Below, in pieces: positions 38,432 to 47,711 of a DNA stretch of 48,647 nt. Under the pieces are notes generated by a model. The model was given only the letters and a program-made list of their open reading frames with translations, made no database searches and was not told the DNA's origin. The DNA is taken from positions 1-48,647 of the forward strand of contig JAGLSE010000012.1 in assembly GCA_023135905.1 (NCBI GenBank), written 5' to 3'. The stretch is from Candidatus Omnitrophota bacterium. Its GTDB lineage: Bacteria > Omnitrophota > Gorgyraeia > Duberdicusellales > 4484-171. Positions within the stretch are counted from its first letter, which is position 1, and every line of letters begins with the position of its first letter. The position numbers were made by a program, and so were the translations under genes.

Positions 38432-39760
38432 TTAATGACTATCCTTAATAGAAGGAACTTCTTTTATAAGTACTGTTTCCTTTTCAACTGGGAGTTCTTG
38501 AACTTTCTTTAATTTTTTCTGAATATTCCGAGATTTACTGGAAGCATCATCTATAGCGTTTACGGCTTGAGTTAATTTTAATTTCGTTTTATCTAAAATA
38601 GCACCAAATTTAATAAATTCTGTTTTAACCGCTCCTAATAAATTCCAAACTTCACTTGACCTCTTCTCTATAGCCAAAGTCCTAAAACCCATTTGCAAAC
38701 TGTTTAACAAAGCCGCGAAGGTGGTAGGTCCACTTACTATAATTCGATAATCTCGCTGCAAAATTTCGCATAATCCCGGCCTGCGTAATATTTCCGCGTA
38801 CAATCCTTCTGCCGGTAAAAATAAAATTCCAAAATCAGTAGTATCAGGAGGATTTAAATATTTATCTTTTATATCTTTAGCTTCACTTTTTATCCTTATC
38901 TCAAGTTGTTTCGCTGCCTTTTCTGTCATCTCAGGATTGGCTTGCTCTTGAAATTCTAATAATCTTTGATAATCTTCTTGAGGAAATTTGGCATCTATAG
39001 GCAGCCATACTATTTTATTTTTATCTTTACTTTGTCCAGGCAGCTTTATAGCAAATTCTACGCGATTATTACTGCCTTTTTTAGTAGCTACATTCTTTTC
39101 ATACTGATCAGGGGTCAACATCTGTTCCAATAATGAGCCTAATTGAACCTCTCCCCAACCACCTCTGGTTTTTACATTAGCAAATACCTTCCTCAAATCA
39201 TCCACACTTGTAGTTAAGGTTCTCATTTCACCTAACCCCTTATATACTGATTCTAAACGTTCGCTTACTAATTTAAATGATTCTCCTAACCGTTTTTCCA
39301 GAGTAGCGTGTAATTTCTCATCTACTATGATTCTCATCTCATCCAACTTTTTTGTATTTTCATCTTGCAAAGATTTTATTCTTTCTTGCATAGTTTCTCT
39401 TATTTTTTCAAGTTTATTATCATTTATTTGGGTTAACGAAATTAACTGTTTTAAAAGAGTATCTAATTGATTTTTCTGAGAATTTTCTGTTTCTTTTATC
39501 CTAGTCAGAACTGATTCCTGAAAGGTATTTAAAATATTTAATGTTTCTTTTCTTAAGTTACCTAATGAATCATTTATCTCGCCTCTGTTATGGGAAATCT
39601 CAGCTTTTACTGACTTCTCAATTCGCTCCTGGTTCCCAGAAAAATTTTCAAATTTATTTTTAAACTCCAAACTATTAATTCTTGGCCTAAAGACTAAAAT
39701 CAAAATGGCAATCAAATTGATTAAAGATAATATAAATAAAAGGATTAACCAAACAATCAT
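38432..39760 (-). CDS. rmuC: DNA recombination protein RmuC
   Basis: N-terminal TM, coiled coil, VKTRGGWGEVQLGSLLEQMLTPDQYEKN, LPIDAKFPQEDYQRL, YRIIVSGPTTFAALLNSLQMGFRTLAIEKRS. Confidence 0.95.
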   Translation of the reverse strand: MIVWLILLFILSLINLIAILILVFRPRINSLEFKNKFENFSGNQERIEKSVKAEISHNRGEINDSLGNLRKETLNILNTFQESVLTRIKETENSQKNQLDTLLKQLISLTQINDNKLEKIRETMQERIKSLQDENTKKLDEMRIIVDEKLHATLEKRLGESFKLVSERLESVYKGLGEMRTLTTSVDDLRKVFANVKTRGGWGEVQLGSLLEQMLTPDQYEKNVATKKGSNNRVEFAIKLPGQSKDKNKIVWLPIDAKFPQEDYQRLLEFQEQANPEMTEKAAKQLEIRIKSEAKDIKDKYLNPPDTTDFGILFLPAEGLYAEILRRPGLCEILQRDYRIIVSGPTTFAALLNSLQMGFRTLAIEKRSSEVWNLLGAVKTEFIKFGAILDKTKLKLTQAVNAIDDASSKSRNIQKKLKKVQELPVEKETVLIKEVPSIKDSH

Positions 39761-39762
39761 AT

Positions 39763-40326
39763 TTATAAATTATTTTTTAAACTTACTTTTGCTTGTTTAA
39801 AAATATCTTCGGGATCCGGCATACGCCCTTCTCCGTAAACTCCGCACGCAAGCTCGCCTTTTTGAGGATTTAGAATTGTATAATGAATAATAGTTTTTAT
39901 TATTTTAACATTTCTTTGAATAATAGGATTTTTCCACATATTTTCATTCATTGCCGGAACAAACAAAACTTTCGTTTTGTTACTAATAGCACATATCACA
40001 GTTGTAAGAAGATTGTCACATATTCCATTGGCTATTTTAGATAAGGAATTCGCCGATAAAGGAGCAACTACGCACAAGTCTGCCCATTGGGATAAACTAA
40101 TATGCTGAATAGTCTCAGCATTTAATACCTGAAACATTTCAGTATATACCTGATTTCCGGAAAGATTTTGAAAAACTAAGGGAGAAACAAACTTTACGGC
40201 TGATTCTGTCATCATAACTTTAACAGAGAAACCATCTTTTACAAAAAAACGTACTAATTCACATGTTTTATAAGAAGAAATACCTCCGGTAACACCTATT
40301 AAAATATTCTTTTTAATTTTTTTCAT
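39763..40326 (-). CDS. coaC: Phosphopantothenoylcysteine decarboxylase (monofunctional CoaC)
   Basis: NILIGVTGGISSYKTCELVR, VAPLSANSLSKIANGICDNLLTT, VPAMNENMWKNPI, ELACGVYGEGRMPDPEDI. Confidence 0.92.
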   Translation of the reverse strand: MKKIKKNILIGVTGGISSYKTCELVRFFVKDGFSVKVMMTESAVKFVSPLVFQNLSGNQVYTEMFQVLNAETIQHISLSQWADLCVVAPLSANSLSKIANGICDNLLTTVICAISNKTKVLFVPAMNENMWKNPIIQRNVKIIKTIIHYTILNPQKGELACGVYGEGRMPDPEDIFKQAKVSLKNNL

Positions 40327-40328
40327 AT

Positions 40329-40952
40329 TTAAAGTTTATAGGAACGAACAATTTTATCCAGGCCTTTCATCAGTTCTTCTCTTGAATAAACCGGCACCAC
40401 TTGTTTATCCTTATCAATTATATACCCTTTATACCCTTTTTTTAAATCAATTAGGGCATTTGCTACTACAAAGTCTGATTTATTATCAATAAGACTATTA
40501 TACGCAGCATCCACTAAACCTTTAAGTTTAGCTTCCATTTTAAACTGGATTAATAACGTTTTTTTTGCCAGACGTTTTATCCGTTTTATTATTTTTTCAG
40601 TAGGAATCAATTCTAAATCAAGAACTTCCTTTCCTGAAGGTATTTTACCCCTACTAGCTTTAACAACTTTATAATCACTTACAGCTGCAGTATGGATTAT
40701 AGCATCAAAATGGTTTTGTTTTAAAAGATTAATAATAGCTCTTCTAAATTCTTCGAAATAACTAAAATTAACTATTTCTAAATTTTTAACGTCTTCAATA
40801 CAATGCGGATTTATCAAAAGAGTTACTGAATGACCTCGCTTCTCTAATCCTTGAGAGATAAGCCTTCCAGTCTTACCTGTAAACCTATTAGTAAGTATCC
40901 TCACATCATCTATCTTAACCCAGGTTGCACCAGCAGTAACCAAAATTTTCAC
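40329..40952 (-). CDS. coaB: Phosphopantothenate--cysteine ligase (monofunctional CoaB)
   Basis: ILVTAGATWVKIDDVRILTNRFTGKTG, IIHTAAVSDYKV; GTG start. Confidence 0.88.
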   Translation of the reverse strand: MKILVTAGATWVKIDDVRILTNRFTGKTGRLISQGLEKRGHSVTLLINPHCIEDVKNLEIVNFSYFEEFRRAIINLLKQNHFDAIIHTAAVSDYKVVKASRGKIPSGKEVLDLELIPTEKIIKRIKRLAKKTLLIQFKMEAKLKGLVDAAYNSLIDNKSDFVVANALIDLKKGYKGYIIDKDKQVVPVYSREELMKGLDKIVRSYKL

Positions 40953-41186
40953 AATTACTATCCTAACTTATAATTAAATTTTTAATAACGAACATTCAAA
41001 ACTTGCTCATTTTCTTTTTTCCAATACAAGTCAACTATACATATAAAAAAAACACTTATATTTTAACTTTAAATTTACATCTTTGTTTAATTAAACATGA
41101 CTGCTAGCTTTTCCCTTCCCTACAGGAATCCGCATAAAACCAAAATTACCTTACTATAAAAAAAGCTTCGTTCATGATAAATAATA

Positions 41187-42221
41187 TCAGAAATAAAAAG
41201 ACCTGGTGTTTTTTATATAGGTTTCAGTATTCTTAACTATCTTATTCATCATATCTATAACCTTGTGAGGATGATTACCAATTGCTGTTTCTCCTGAAAG
41301 AAGTAAATGGGTTGCACCGTCTAAAATAGCATTTGCCACATCACTTACCTCTGCTCTGCTCGGAAGAGAATCCGTAGTCATACTTTCAAGCATTTGAGTA
41401 GCTACAACAACAGGTTTTCCGGCCAAACAGCATTTTTTAATAATCTCTTTTTGGATAACAGGGACTTTATATATCGGAACACAAATACCTAAATCACCTC
41501 GAGCCACAATTATTCCGTCAGATTCCCCAATAATACTATCAATATTTCCTAAAGCTTCCTTGCTCTCTATTTTCGAATAAATCTTACATTCCGAATGTTT
41601 AGTCTTTACAATCTCTTTTAAAGATATTAAATCACCTTTATTCCTTACAAAGGATAGAGCAATATAATCAAGTTTATATTTTATAGCGACTTCAACATCT
41701 TTTTGATCTTTTAACGTCAAAGCTGAAAAATCTAAGTTTACCTCGGGTATATTGACTCCTTTATTATCCATTAATAATCCGGGAGTTACAGTTCTAACTC
41801 TCAATCGTTTTTTTTCTACTGTTTTTACCTTAACAACTACTTTACCGTCATTGATATATATTAAAGTGTCTTTTTTAAATCCCTTTAACGAACCTTCATA
41901 ATCAAAATAAATTTCTTCTTCTGTACCTAATATATTATCCTGAATTAAATAAAACTCTTTACCTTTCCTTAAATCAACAAAGTTTTTTAATTTACCAATA
42001 CGAATGCGATACCCCTCTAAATCCTGCATAATTTTAATAGACCGTTTCATCTTCCGATTCAAAACTCGGATAAGTTCTATTTTTTTAATATGGTCTGAAG
42101 TTGTTCCATGTGAAAAATTAAGACGAACCACGTCTAGACCGTTAATATACATTTTTCTCAAAATAGTCTCAGAACTACTGGAAGGACCTAATGTGGCAAT
42201 AATTTTTGTTTTCGGTATCAT
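41187..42221 (-). CDS. pyk: Pyruvate kinase, short form (C-terminal domain absent)
   Basis: MIPKTKIIATLGPSSSSE, VRLNFSHG, LSFVRNKGDL, IVARGDLGICVP, KPVVVATQMLESM, LLSGETAIGNHP. Start at 42221 overlaps the upstream stop as ATGA. The protein ends right after the barrel. Confidence 0.92.
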   Translation of the reverse strand: MIPKTKIIATLGPSSSSETILRKMYINGLDVVRLNFSHGTTSDHIKKIELIRVLNRKMKRSIKIMQDLEGYRIRIGKLKNFVDLRKGKEFYLIQDNILGTEEEIYFDYEGSLKGFKKDTLIYINDGKVVVKVKTVEKKRLRVRTVTPGLLMDNKGVNIPEVNLDFSALTLKDQKDVEVAIKYKLDYIALSFVRNKGDLISLKEIVKTKHSECKIYSKIESKEALGNIDSIIGESDGIIVARGDLGICVPIYKVPVIQKEIIKKCCLAGKPVVVATQMLESMTTDSLPSRAEVSDVANAILDGATHLLLSGETAIGNHPHKVIDMMNKIVKNTETYIKNTRSFYF

Positions 42222-44065
42222 AAATCTCTTCGCCTTGTGGATGACAATATTAACATCCTTAATCCCTCTTTTGTTTTCATTCTCATCCAATTTTTATAGA
42301 AATTATGTTCTCTTACAATTTGAGCTATAGCCATTAAACTTCGTAAATGAAAATTTCTTTCATCAATTGTTCCAGCAAGAACAAATGCGACTTCTACAGG
42401 TTTTTTATCCAAAGAAAAAATTATTCCTTTCCTTGCCCGAACCATAATAATACTAAATTTATGAAAACCTTCTACCACGATATGAGGCAAAGCCAACCCT
42501 TCTTCTAATACAGTAGTAGATTGCTCCTCTCTTTTTTCAAGTAAAATGTTTATATTCTCTTTCGGCATATTGAATTTTCTTGAAAAGGTTTCTGAAATTA
42601 AATCAAAAAACTCCTTCCTATCAATTTTTTCTTCTAAATCAAGAACATCACAATCTTCAATCAAATGATCAAATCTATCTTTAATTATATTATCTCTTGT
42701 CTGTAATATGCCCTTTAATTCATCTTCTAACGTATTATTTACAAATTCCTTAGCAGTCAGCCTCTCCACTAAATGCATTAGCGCGGATTGTCTTTTTAAT
42801 TTATTCGCATTGGAAATAAACCATATAAAACTTATAACAACAAATGAAATAGTTATAACTAAAGGAACTGCTCCCATCTCAAAAATCAAAAAGCTATAAG
42901 CAATAAGAGCGAATATCTGTATCCAAGGGTAAAACGGAGCTTTAAAACTAGGGCGATAATTTATAATTTTACTTTCTCTCATTATAATTACCGAAAGATT
43001 TACAAACATAAATAAAATAATCATAAGAGTAGATGCAGTTTTTACTAAATTCTCCAAATCTAAAAATAAAATTAGCACTAGCATGAATAAACCCGTTGAA
43101 ATTACCGATACATACGGTATCCCGGATTTTTTCAAAACTAAAGAAAATTTAGAAGGAAGAAGACCATCTTTGGCCATAGCAGACGGTACTCTTGAAGAAG
43201 AAAGTATTCCAGCATTAGCAGTGCTGAAAAAAGCTGTCATCGCTGATAAAGACATAATTATGCCAAACCAAAACCCTCCCAAACTTAAAGCGCCTTGTGT
43301 TAAAGGAGTACGAGTACTTAAAAACTCATTAGCCGGTAAAATACCCACAGTTATAGCAACACATAAAATATAAATTATTTGAACCACAAAAAATGATAAA
43401 AACATACCTATCGGAATAACCTTGGAAGGATTCTCTGTATCCTCAGCAATAGAAGCAACTTTAGTTAGTCCTCCATAACATATAAATACCATTCCTGCTA
43501 CTGAAAATATAGGTTTGATACCGTTTGATATGAAAGGAGAAAAATAATCAAAATTAACTTTCTTTATTCCAAAAACTATATACATCAAACAAGAAAAAAG
43601 CAAAAAACCTACCAATACATTCTGAAATCTAGCACTCACTTTAACACTAAAAAGGTTAATTAACGTAAAAATTATACAAAACGAAGCAGCTACAAGTTTT
43701 ATTTGAAAATAATCAACTGAAGGAACAAAATATTCTAAGAACATTCCTATACCAACCAAAGCAAACGCGCTTTTTAAAGCAATAGAAAACCAATTTGAGA
43801 GACCGCCAAAAATACCCATAAAAGGACCAAAACTGCGTTCTATAAAGAAATACGTTCCTCCACTCTTGGGCATAGCCGTGAGCAATTCTGATTGCGATAA
43901 AACAGATGGTATCATTAACATCCCTGCTATCAAATATGATATAATCATAGAAGGGCCTGCATATTTGTAAGCAACAACAGGCAAAATAAATAGTCCGGAG
44001 GAAATCATAGCACCGGAAGCTATACAAAATATATCCCATAAATTAAGTTTTCTTTTATGTATCAT
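42218..44065 (-). CDS. APC-family amino acid permease fused to a C-terminal PTS EIIA (type 2)-like domain
   Basis: LWDIFCIASGAMISSGLFILPVVAYKYAGPS permease N-terminus; C-terminal ...TTVLEEGLALPHIVVEGFHKFSIIMVRARKGIIFS with the EIIA-type PH motif. Confidence 0.85.
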   Translation of the reverse strand: MIHKRKLNLWDIFCIASGAMISSGLFILPVVAYKYAGPSMIISYLIAGMLMIPSVLSQSELLTAMPKSGGTYFFIERSFGPFMGIFGGLSNWFSIALKSAFALVGIGMFLEYFVPSVDYFQIKLVAASFCIIFTLINLFSVKVSARFQNVLVGFLLFSCLMYIVFGIKKVNFDYFSPFISNGIKPIFSVAGMVFICYGGLTKVASIAEDTENPSKVIPIGMFLSFFVVQIIYILCVAITVGILPANEFLSTRTPLTQGALSLGGFWFGIIMSLSAMTAFFSTANAGILSSSRVPSAMAKDGLLPSKFSLVLKKSGIPYVSVISTGLFMLVLILFLDLENLVKTASTLMIILFMFVNLSVIIMRESKIINYRPSFKAPFYPWIQIFALIAYSFLIFEMGAVPLVITISFVVISFIWFISNANKLKRQSALMHLVERLTAKEFVNNTLEDELKGILQTRDNIIKDRFDHLIEDCDVLDLEEKIDRKEFFDLISETFSRKFNMPKENINILLEKREEQSTTVLEEGLALPHIVVEGFHKFSIIMVRARKGIIFSLDKKPVEVAFVLAGTIDERNFHLRSLMAIAQIVREHNFYKNWMRMKTKEGLRMLILSSTRRRDL

Positions 44066-44118
44066 AACTAATAAATAATATCATGCTTTATACCTATTAT
44101 AAAGTAATAAATATTTAT

Positions 44119-44148
44119 TTGATATTTTTTCTTTCAAAATTCTATAAA
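44119..44148 (+). promoter_or_regulatory. Candidate rpsU promoter (TTGATA-N18-TATAAA)
   Basis: Located 36-65 nt upstream of the rpsU ATG; an alternative is TTTCAA-N17-TATAAC at 44132-44160. Confidence 0.5.
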
Positions 44149-44183
44149 ATGTGGTATAACTATTCAAACATTAAGGAGGATAT

Positions 44184-44342
44184 ATGGCAGAAGTAAAAAT
44201 TGAGACTAGAGACGACTTTGAAAGAGCCTTAAGACGGTTTAGGACTCAGTGCAAAAAAGAAGGTATAGTTAAAAAGTTTAGGGAAAGGCAATATTACACA
44301 AAACCGTCACAAAAACGAAGGGAAAAACGTAAAAAACGTTAA
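44184..44342 (+). CDS. rpsU: 30S ribosomal protein S21 (52 aa, not in the ORF track)
   Basis: AAGGAGGA SD; MAEVKIETRDDFERALRRFRTQCKKEGIVKKFRERQYYTKPSQKRREKRKKR. Confidence 0.95.
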   Translation: MAEVKIETRDDFERALRRFRTQCKKEGIVKKFRERQYYTKPSQKRREKRKKR

Positions 44343-44389
44343 TTCTCTATTATTTAGGTAAATATTTACGAATTAAGGAGAGTTTGAGA

Positions 44390-44668
44390 ATGGAAGACGA
44401 AAAAAAAGTATATCTGGGGAATTTAGAATTTGGATTAACTGAAGAAGACCTTCAAAAAAGTTTTGATGAAAAACATATAGCTGTTAAAGAAATTAAAATA
44501 ATTACAGATAAATTTTCGGGTAGATCTAAAGGTTTCGGATTTGCGGAATTTGATACACCTGAACTAGCTCAGCAAGCTATAGATGTTCTAAATGATTCCG
44601 AAATCAATGGTCGAAAGCTTCGTGTAAGTAAAGCAAAGAAGATGGCACCAAGAAACGATTTCAGATAA
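44390..44668 (+). CDS. RRM-type RNA-binding protein
   Basis: KVYLGNLEFGLTEEDLQKSF (RNP2) and SKGFGFAEF (RNP1); AAGGAG SD before ATG. Confidence 0.95.
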   Translation: MEDEKKVYLGNLEFGLTEEDLQKSFDEKHIAVKEIKIITDKFSGRSKGFGFAEFDTPELAQQAIDVLNDSEINGRKLRVSKAKKMAPRNDFR

Positions 44669-44693
44669 TTTATTCAAATCTTAATTAAAAAAT

Positions 44694-44733
44694 AAAAAAA
44701 AGGTAAGTAAAAATGTTTTACTTACCTTTTTTT
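44694..44733. terminator. Bidirectional intrinsic terminator between convergent genes
   Basis: AAGGTAAGTAAAA-ATG-TTTTACTTACCTT perfect 13-bp stem flanked by A-tract and T-tract. Confidence 0.9.
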
Positions 44734-44785
44734 ATTAAAATTTTAAAACTTAAATGTGACTATTACTAAATACAACATACTTTTT

Positions 44786-47608
44786 TTATCGACAAAGCAA
44801 TACAAAAGGACAAACCTCACACTGCCTATCCTGCTTTATTGGCTTAAAGCTTATATTAATATCAAATAATTCAGAAAAAACTAGATCCAGTGCATCCATA
44901 CATATAGCCATAACTTCTTCTTTCTGAGAAAAATCTCCATCGAAAATAAAAGGTGTTCTTTTTAAAGACCTAATATTATATAATTCCGCGTTTACATCGC
45001 ATTCAGGGTAATTCTGTGAAATAAAATAGTAGTAAATTGGTAATTGAAAAGACCTAATATTCTCTTTAATTGAAGGAATATTCATCTCCATTTTTAAAAG
45101 TGATTTTAAGTTTTTTGGAGAAATATTACTACCTCCAGTCTTATAATCTAGGACTCTAATACTTTTAGCCCCAAATTGATCAATTCTATCTACGGTATAT
45201 ATAAATTTCACTTCTTTATCTGTTAATTTCATAATTCCGTCAGCTCTATCTTCTAAACAAATTAATTTTGTAACATTCCGAATACGTTCATTTATAAGAA
45301 ACTTCTCAAGTCTTTGAACCATAATTTTTTTTAAAAGAAAAGCATCTGATCTCATTCTCCTAGCTAATATTTTTCCAAATTTTTCGTCCATAACTTTAAA
45401 AAAATATTTTTCGAAATTTTTGTCTATATTCGGTTTTATCCCTATAAATCTTTGGAATGTATCTTCTAATAATTCATGAATAAATGTTCCAATATGGGAG
45501 GCATTGGGTTCTTCTAACAAATCCTCACTTTCCTTAAATCCTAATACATACTGATAATAAAATTTTAGCGAACACCTAAGATATGTACTGATTCTTGTCG
45601 CGGAATATTTAGATTTCTTTAAAAATTCAACCATGTCAACGGTCTTCCGGATATTTAAATATTCAGTTATCACTTTAAAAGAAAAAGAAGCTTTAGGCAT
45701 ACTAACAACATTTATTTTTTTTAACCTTTTCTGTTTATCCCATAATAATTCTTCAATAAACCGACTTTTCTCTTTTTCCTGATTTTCTTCATATATAAAA
45801 TAAATATTTTTTGCAGAATCAATTAAACGCCTAAATTGGTATCTCTGTATCTCTTCTGACTTCTCTAACCGGTTTAATCCTAAATTCAGCATAACTTCCC
45901 GAGGAATTAATGGTTCAAGAATTTTCAGTTTAGGCATTACTCCTTCGTTCATATCCATAATAATTACATTCTCGAAATTAAGTGAACGGGTCTCAAGAGG
46001 ACCTAAAACCTGTATTCCTTGAAGGGGTGAACCAATAAATGAAATTTTATCTCTTTCTAATATTTTAATAAAAATATCCCAAATATCACTACTATTGAAT
46101 TTCTCATTTTTAAAAGAATAACATCTAAACACATCTATTCTTCCATATAATTTATCTATAGCCTTTATATTTAGAGGTGATTTTAAAACCATAGGCTGTT
46201 TACTTAAAATATTAATCATAAGACTAAGCGATTGAGCTAAACTATAAAAATCCACTAAATCTTCCCAGACAATAAAAAATAGTCGATGAATCTCTTTAAC
46301 ATAGTTAGTACACTCTTCTAAAGTTATATCTATATTAATATTTTTAAGTGTATTACAAACAAGTTGATATATTTTTTTTTCATCCTCAATTTCAGATAAA
46401 CTTGCAAAAAGACTACCACCAATAGTACTGTCTTCTTTACCTTTAAGAACATCTTCTATCTTATGTGCTATTACCCTAATGATGACTAAATCAATCCCTA
46501 AATTACAATTTTTAACAAAAGGGTGCATCACAAGATTTAAATAATCTTTAGCATAATACTTACCATCCTTTTTACTTTCTTGTGCCTTATGAAGAAATTC
46601 ACACAAAGAGAATATAGATGTTCTTTTAAAAGGATATCCCATAGACACATTCAAATCATCTTCGCTTGATGATATTTCTGCAAGAAGAGGTATCAAAGCT
46701 TCCGGCTGAGGAACTAATATAACCGTATTATCCTTATTCTTAATCTTATCATTCAATATTTTATGAACTAAACATACTTGAGAATGAATATCAAATCCCT
46801 GATAAAGAGAAAAATCAATATTATCCTTATCAATTTTATAAGATTTAATTTTACATCCCAACTTTAAAGAAGTATCCTTTAAAACAGACCACTCATCTTC
46901 TGATCCCTGAAATAAGCAGTATCCTTTGCCGGTATTATGAACAGATTTAATGATTTTTTGTTCAGTTTTGTGAAGATAAAAAAAATTACAAAAAAGTATA
47001 GAATCAAATTCTTTAAAATCTGTATTTATGACCATCTCTGAAGCTTTTAAATATTTCATGCCTAACGAATATATACCTTTTTCTCTCAAAGCATTATTAA
47101 AAGCTATCCTTAAAGATATGATATATTCTAACAATCTATTGATATTAGGCGGGATTTCATATCCGATTGAAGCACTTTTTTCAATATGAAGCAAATTATT
47201 ATTATCAATATCTTCCTGATCAAGCTGATCAATAAAAGAAACAATTTCCCTCGCCCAAGGAAGAAAACTAGCAAAAGAATCTCTACCTTTTACGAAATCC
47301 GGAATTATTTTTCTTGCCATATTATAAATTAAAAAACATAGTTCTAAATTATCTATGTCTGGAAAAGATTTATCACTTATAATAATATAATTAACTAACT
47401 CAGGCATCGTAAAAATTTGAGGAGGAATAAAACATTTTTTAATCCTCTTCGACAATTCTCTCCTTAAAAATAAACCAGGCCTTTTACCTCCAAAAACACA
47501 TAAAATCCTACTGAAATCATGGTTGTTATTCGAAAATTCCTCAATTATAAAATCAGAAAGCCTACTTATAAAATTCTCATTAAAGTTATATGTTATTATT
47601 TTATCCAT
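44786..47608 (-). CDS. addB: AddB-like PD-(D/E)XK nuclease with Fe-S cysteines
   Basis: YSATRISTYLRCSLKFYYQYVLGF, GTFIHELLE, IRVLDYKTGG, and terminal CEVCPFVLLC. Confidence 0.85.
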   Translation of the reverse strand: MDKIITYNFNENFISRLSDFIIEEFSNNNHDFSRILCVFGGKRPGLFLRRELSKRIKKCFIPPQIFTMPELVNYIIISDKSFPDIDNLELCFLIYNMARKIIPDFVKGRDSFASFLPWAREIVSFIDQLDQEDIDNNNLLHIEKSASIGYEIPPNINRLLEYIISLRIAFNNALREKGIYSLGMKYLKASEMVINTDFKEFDSILFCNFFYLHKTEQKIIKSVHNTGKGYCLFQGSEDEWSVLKDTSLKLGCKIKSYKIDKDNIDFSLYQGFDIHSQVCLVHKILNDKIKNKDNTVILVPQPEALIPLLAEISSSEDDLNVSMGYPFKRTSIFSLCEFLHKAQESKKDGKYYAKDYLNLVMHPFVKNCNLGIDLVIIRVIAHKIEDVLKGKEDSTIGGSLFASLSEIEDEKKIYQLVCNTLKNINIDITLEECTNYVKEIHRLFFIVWEDLVDFYSLAQSLSLMINILSKQPMVLKSPLNIKAIDKLYGRIDVFRCYSFKNEKFNSSDIWDIFIKILERDKISFIGSPLQGIQVLGPLETRSLNFENVIIMDMNEGVMPKLKILEPLIPREVMLNLGLNRLEKSEEIQRYQFRRLIDSAKNIYFIYEENQEKEKSRFIEELLWDKQKRLKKINVVSMPKASFSFKVITEYLNIRKTVDMVEFLKKSKYSATRISTYLRCSLKFYYQYVLGFKESEDLLEEPNASHIGTFIHELLEDTFQRFIGIKPNIDKNFEKYFFKVMDEKFGKILARRMRSDAFLLKKIMVQRLEKFLINERIRNVTKLICLEDRADGIMKLTDKEVKFIYTVDRIDQFGAKSIRVLDYKTGGSNISPKNLKSLLKMEMNIPSIKENIRSFQLPIYYYFISQNYPECDVNAELYNIRSLKRTPFIFDGDFSQKEEVMAICMDALDLVFSELFDINISFKPIKQDRQCEVCPFVLLCR

Positions 47609-47711
47609 ATTCTTTATTTTAATAATAATATTATTACTTAACTAATTTAAAAAAATTTACTTTCTCTACTATTGAACTATCGTATTTTAAAACAGTCCTA
47701 CTATTTTCAAT

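Noticed and set aside
43713-44039. 108-aa minus-strand ORF
   Set aside because: Out-of-frame overlap with the N-terminus of the well-supported APC permease.
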